From NCBI GenBank assembly GCA_015680635.1, contig JAABOA010000947.1, positions 366-10,555 on the forward strand: 10,190 nucleotides of DNA. The letters run 5' to 3'. The notes below the pieces were generated by a model, which ran no database searches, was not told where the DNA came from, and worked only from the letters and a program-made list of their open reading frames with translations. The DNA is from Lunasporangiospora selenospora (Eukaryota; Mortierellomycota; Mortierellomycetes; Mortierellales; Mortierellaceae). The translations under genes and the position numbers were made by a program. Below are positions 6,174 through 10,190 of the stretch, piece by piece (the stretch's first letter is position 1; each line of letters opens with the position of its first letter).

Positions 6174-8744
6174 CTACTGGAGCTTCTCCGTCCGAGAACC
6201 CATTTTCTTCCTGCTTTTCTTGTAGCTATCCCTGTTCATTTTACTACTATCCTCGGCCACGCATTCGGACCGGCTACGTTTGGGTGTGAAGAATGTGTAG
6301 TTGCGACTTGGTGACGACTTTAGAGAGGTATCAGAGTCTGTCAGTGCTCTGTCAAAGTTATACAGCTGAGGTTGTGCATGAGCAGTCTGGATTTCGACTG
6401 CGGTCTCAAGCATCTGATCCTGGAATAGCAAAAGATAAACGCACCCGTTAGCAATGCTTGCTCCACTGCGTAAATAGAAAGGAGGCAAGCCTAATAGGAA
6501 CTAAACAACCTACTCGCAAAGAGAGCAAAGCCTGTATCGTGTGGCCATCAAGGAACCAGGATAACTCTGACTCGCTCAGTGGGAGCTGAAGTGGACGATC
6601 AACAGCTTTGGAACAGACATGGACATTTCCAACCTGGCACAGAGTCATCAAGTCGGCCGTCATGCCTAAACGATAAAAGGGGTGTGAAAAAAAAGACCAA
6701 TTATTTAGTCTTACAATATCCATACTTCCTACCATCTTTAACAAATACGTCTGCTTACCATGGATGTCCAAGTACAGCAGGTGCTCTAAGGAATGCTGCT
6801 TCATGACAACATGGTTCAAACGCGCATTCTTCAAGCCCTGAAGTTTCACTTGCTTGGCGCAGGCATGTTTTGGCTTCACCTCAAACGTCGAGATGGGCGG
6901 AAAGGTCCACTGTCCTCTCTTCTCGAGGGATACTGTCAGTTTGATGTCGACCTTTCGAGGCGATAGCGGATTACTGGAAACCGACACTGCGTGGGCTGCT
7001 TCGTTCTTCTGTCGCTCCGACTTGCTGGGTTCCAGTCCAGTCTCCCCACTATCATGACAACGGTTAGTATTAGCTGCCCTGCATCTACACAAGTACAATA
7101 CAAATGGGATCTGAATCAACGTGCTATCGATTTACATGACAACGCTAATTTGACTGTCGGCAAACAGCACTCCTAAAAGTCTGGCCCAAACGACTTGACC
7201 CATTTGCTCTGTTCCACGTGGACGAGGTATACGATCAGGCACGCAAAGAGGCACGCTGTTTGGAGAGGATCGAAAGAAAAACTGTTGAGTTCGAGTATTC
7301 CATCATCCAGGGCCTCGCATGAAGCAAGCAGGGTCAGAGAACGTCCGTACACAATCTCAAGCAGCTCTAGTATTGTCTTTTCGTCACTGTTGAAGGTCTT
7401 ATTTTCAAATTCCTGCCTGGCAATCTCGCCAATTTTGATCCTGATGACCGTGAGCAAGCGCGATGCATCGATTGTGTGGTTCTTACGAACTGTCTTCCTT
7501 TTCAGGTCTTTAAGAAAGCTTGAAATATGATTCAGTGGGGTGTTCAGCTTGGGGTCCAGTAGCTCTTTTTCCATGAGAACCACGACATCGTATCCAAAGA
7601 TCTCTCTTGCTGAGCTGGAAGGCAGGTACCCAATAGAGCTCGCTGCAACACTACAGTAATGATGAGTAAATAACGTGTCAAAATATTGTGGATGTCCCTT
7701 ATCTCACAGCAAGACTATTCATGGGTTCCAGCTGCGTACTAAACTTCTTTTTGCTGCACAGAATCCAACTCCTTGAATGATGGAATGCTTTTGGCACAGT
7801 GAGTGAAGAGTGCCTGCTGCAAATTGCACTCGATCGGCGGCTCTGGCTCTCCAATCTCCGTCACGGGCAAACCATGCGCCTATAAAGCAAAACTCATGTT
7901 GGGATCAGAGGTATGAATATGTAGATAGGTTAAAGCCCTTGTATTACTTACGATGTTGTAGAGAGCTTGGAAAACGGACGAAAACGCGTGAGGAAAGCTT
8001 GCGGGTGCTTCCTTGGTCACTACAAAGGCAGAGGGATATGCAAGTCCTGTAAGTCATTTCGCGTAGATTGGGGAAAGCGCCAAGATTTCCTATCACAGTA
8101 CCAGACTCACACTCATCAACATCGGAGTTCTCCTCATGTTCCTGTTGGTCACCAGTATCGCCTGTTTCTCCGAGCGCGTCCTCATTGCTTTCGCTCTGAT
8201 AGCAATGTTCCCTATCCTTCTTTTTCATCTTTTGCTCGATTGGCAGAGAAACAGTGCGCGATACTATTTTATGACTTGGAGTCAGATCCTCAGCATCCTT
8301 TACAGACATTTTCAGGGCCAGCGCTCCTGTCTTGATGTCAGCTAGCACTCGAAGACTGGCAAGGTTATCGTTGGCTACAGCTGCCTTGACAGCGTTATCA
8401 TGCTCGATATCTTTCCAAAACGCCATGGTCTGACCACTATCCTCGTTTCCCTTTGTCTGTTTCCGTAGGCAAACACCAATGTTGTAGATGGCTGTATCCC
8501 GATGACGCGTCAGCCAGGTCAAACTGTCAGCCCACCACCTCTCCATGGCCAGTTGATGTTCAGGCTTGGGTTGAGCTGCTCGAAAGAGGTCCAGCTGCTG
8601 CAATTTGGTAGGGTCCTGCAGGCCCACGAGATACAACGAGACGAGGGATGCATTGACAGGGCATATCTTAGCCCGGGTGGACAGCGCGTTTCTCCAGTGT
8701 GGCATTGTGTTTGGAGCATGATGCATCTTCTCATGCTTGTGCAT
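6174..8744 (-). CDS. eight-exon gene: 649-residue protein with a possible PD-(D/E)XK-like core
   Basis: Exons: 8744-8111, 8019-7952, 7879-7740, 7650-7351, 7255-7136, 7048-6759, 6665-6514 and 6419-6174. Donors in order are GTGAGT, GTAAGT, GTACGC, GTACGG, GTAAAT, GTAAGC and GTAGGT. Branch points include TACTAAC before 7049 and GCTAAC before 6420. All phases agree. The N-terminal 180 residues are helical and Trp-rich, then acidic (about 184-211). The middle (282-420) is helical. GETGLEPSKSER (422-433), VDIKL (Asp 455) and FEVKP (Glu 477, Lys 479) followed by AKQVKLQGLKNARLN resemble the D...ExK metal site of PD-(D/E)XK nucleases. The tail has two basic clusters, TPKRSRSE (613-620) and KKSRKKMGSR (635-644), fitting nuclear import. 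The overall style recalls large uncharacterised proteins expanded in Mortierella-like fungi; that is recollection, not a search. The start is uncertain: a TAA sits at 8750-8748 in frame, and out-of-frame ATGs precede it. Intron 7350-7256 could instead be 7352-7282. Confidence 0.68.
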
Positions 8745-9393
8745 CGATTAGGAGCCTCATTTCATTAGCTGTCACAAAGAACACGATGATGCACGCACGG
8801 AAGAAAGAAGTGGGTCTGCATGGTCTTTCAACAAGGTGCCCCTTCCAAATACAGAGTCGGCTTATGAATTTAAAGTTCAGATGGGTATTTCCAGGAATAT
8901 TGCCAGGAAAAGTGTAACAATTATAAGCTAGATGGAACTGTCGAAGGGCCAGGTTTATTGAACCAAAATGGGTACAGTGTCGGTCCTGAAGACTGCAAGC
9001 GACCACCATCATCCTAACCAAACGCCTCATAAGCTCCACCAAAGCTGGTTACCCCCTTCTATGTTGTAACTGTTCCAGCTGTCAAGTTGTCGTAGCACAT
9101 ATAAATCTGTCCAAAATGTTTGAAGCAGGCTGCCACTATCACGGTCGTCCATGTACGGCTGTTCTTCCCAAACTTCAAGTATCACCAGCGTTCAATAGTT
9201 GCAGGATGGGCTTTTCATCGCATGCGGAAGAGAATAATGAGTTGGTCTAGGCATTGTAACAATATATACACACATATATAGGTTAATCATTCGACATCCA
9301 CAGCAACGTTGGTAACATTGGCAACAAGGTGGTAAAATTCATGAAAGCGAGCGGATACTAGGAAAGTGATATCAAGGGATACAGAAAGTCTGG
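8745..9393. other. upstream region of the large minus-strand gene; no gene supported
   Basis: Reading the minus strand, it holds the promoter side of the eight-exon gene, with TTATAA-like (about 8922-8927) and TTTAAA (about 8870-8875) stretches and two short upstream ORFs (ATG at 8823 and 8760). A direct repeat of CCAGGAA with imperfect dyad symmetry spans 8888-8910. An AT/AC-rich run at 9261-9280 (AATATATACACACATATATA) could be a TATA region for something to the right, but no gene follows it here. Confidence 0.4.
8888..8910. repeat. imperfect palindrome with CCAGGAA twice
   Basis: TTTCC and GGAAA close a 23-base imperfect dyad, and CCAGGAA occurs twice 12 bases apart. It lies 144-166 bases upstream of the large gene's start, a reasonable place for a factor binding site. 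There is no further support. Confidence 0.3.
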
Positions 9394-9638
9394 ACACCCG
9401 ATGAAGGGTAAGCTTGACGAGCCATGCGGCTCCTCTCACTTATTGGTATCTCTCCAGCTGCCATGGAGCCAAGATCAATAGTCGTCAAGACTGAGTAACT
9501 CTTGACTAGAGTGTACAGTCCGCGCCAAAGGTCCTGGGCGACGTCTCTGATATGCGGGGAGCATAAGCTCAGCGGCATCCAAATAGGCAGGGACTCAATA
9601 TCCAGAAGGCACCTTTTGCGTCAACGAAGCATTGCTGA
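9394..9638. repeat. tandem unit 1 (245 bp, divergent copy)
   Basis: Begins ACACCCGATGAAGGG. It matches the later units along most of its length with scattered changes, mainly transitions. Its last 40 bases or so differ more strongly. It is the only copy open in one minus-strand frame through the whole unit (ORF 9578-9372, open further upstream). That frame encodes DLWRGLYTLVKSYSVLTTID, faintly like a leucine-rich-repeat segment. Confidence 0.9.
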
Positions 9639-9880
9639 ACACCCGATAGACGGGTGAGCTCGACGAGCCATGTGGCTCCTCTCGCTCATTGGTATCTCTC
9701 CAGCTGCCATGGATCCAGGATCAATAGCCGCCAAGACTGAATAACTCTTGACTAGAGTGTACAGTCCGCGCTAAAGGTCCTGGGCAACATCTCCGATATG
9801 AGGGGAGCAAAAGCTCAGCGTCATCCAGATAGGCAGGGACTCAATATTTAGCAAGACGCAGGGAAGAGAAAGGATGCTGA
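9639..9880. repeat. tandem unit 2 (242 bp)
   Basis: Begins ACACCCGATAGACGGG. It differs from unit 3 at two bases that I found (C/A near the start and T/A in GGATCC/GGAACC). It contains the inverted repeat GAGCCA-TG-TGGCTC and the hairpin-capable ACTCT-TGACT-AGAGT. The minus frame open in unit 1 is stopped here by TAG at 9773-9771. Confidence 0.95.
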
Positions 9881-10122
9881 ACACCCGATAGAAGGGTGAG
9901 CTCGACGAGCCATGTGGCTCCTCTCGCTCATTGGTATCTCTCCAGCTGCCATGGAACCAGGATCAATAGCCGCCAAGACTGAATAACTCTTGACTAGAGT
10001 GTACAGTCCGCGCTAAAGGTCCTGGGCAACATCTCCGATATGAGGGGAGCAAAAGCTCAGCGTCATCCAGATAGGCAGGGACTCAATATTTAGCAAGACG
10101 CAGGGAAGAGAAAGGATGCTGA
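9881..10122. repeat. tandem unit 3 (242 bp)
   Basis: Same length as unit 2 and almost identical to it. The same TAG interrupts the minus-strand frame at 10015-10013. A unit length not divisible by three means that the copies cannot form one continuous in-frame coding repeat. Confidence 0.95.
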
Positions 10123-10190
10123 ACACCCGATAGAAGGGTGAGCTCGACGAGCCATGTGGCTCCTCTCGCTCATTGGTATCTCTCCAGCTG
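10123..10190. repeat. tandem unit 4, first 68 bases, cut by the right edge
   Basis: Identical to the start of unit 3 (ACACCCGATAGAAGGG) as far as the window goes, so the array continues to the right. Confidence 0.95.

Noticed and set aside
7173-7583. Reading the minus ORF to its own stop as a complete gene
   Set aside because: The downstream exons continue in phase with strong splice signals (TACTAAC, GTAAAT), so the stop is probably intronic or specific to a retained-intron transcript.
9394-10190. CRISPR array or transposon terminal repeats
   Set aside because: Units are about 242 bp with no spacers, no transposase frame and no target-site duplication. This is a simple tandem satellite-like repeat in a eukaryote.
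1-10190. tRNA, rRNA or other structured RNA genes
   Set aside because: I looked for tRNA B-box-like GGTTCGANTCC and cloverleaf arms and for rRNA motifs by eye and found none. A covariance-model search would be decisive.

Overview
The window reads as nuclear DNA of a filamentous fungus. Genes are split by short introns (72-101 nt where the calls are firm) with GTRNGT-like donors and CTNAY branch points, including one exact TACTAAC. Intergenic spaces are several hundred bases, AATAAA-type 3' ends are visible, and there are no bacterial ribosome binding sites or operons. Intron style, CAA-rich leaders and the look of the large minus-strand protein make an early-diverging fungus of the Mortierella type my best guess. 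That placement is inference only.

Layout from left to right. (1) A minus-strand gene enters from the left edge; only its first 43 codons are inside (1-130). (2) 131-1724 holds no gene I can support. (3) 1725-2447 (minus) is an intronless GNAT-type N-acetyltransferase-like gene. It carries Arg where the acetyl-CoA loop normally has Gly, and a short upstream ORF whose stop overlaps the start codon. (4) 2672-3001 (minus) is a possible small membrane protein gene. (5) 3484-3884 (minus) is a tentative three-exon gene for a tiny secreted peptide. (6) 4471-5435 (plus) is the clearest gene: a two-exon LUD-domain (LutC/YkgG-like) protein of 287 residues with a TATA box, a CAA-rich leader without ATG, and AATAAA at its 3' end. 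(7) 6174-8744 (minus) is a gene I assembled by hand from eight exons. It predicts a 649-residue protein with a possible PD-(D/E)XK nuclease-like core and a basic, nuclear-localisation-like tail. It converges on the LUD gene. (8) 9394 to the right edge is a tandem array of units of about 242 bp, at least 3.3 copies, continuing out of the window.

The genes show no shared pathway. The LUD protein is probably a stand-alone metabolic or redox-related protein, because no LutA/LutB partner is next to it. The most unusual items are the hand-assembled minus-strand gene, in which no single open frame shows the whole protein, and the tandem array. In the array the older unit keeps an open frame that the younger, nearly identical units have lost to one stop codon.
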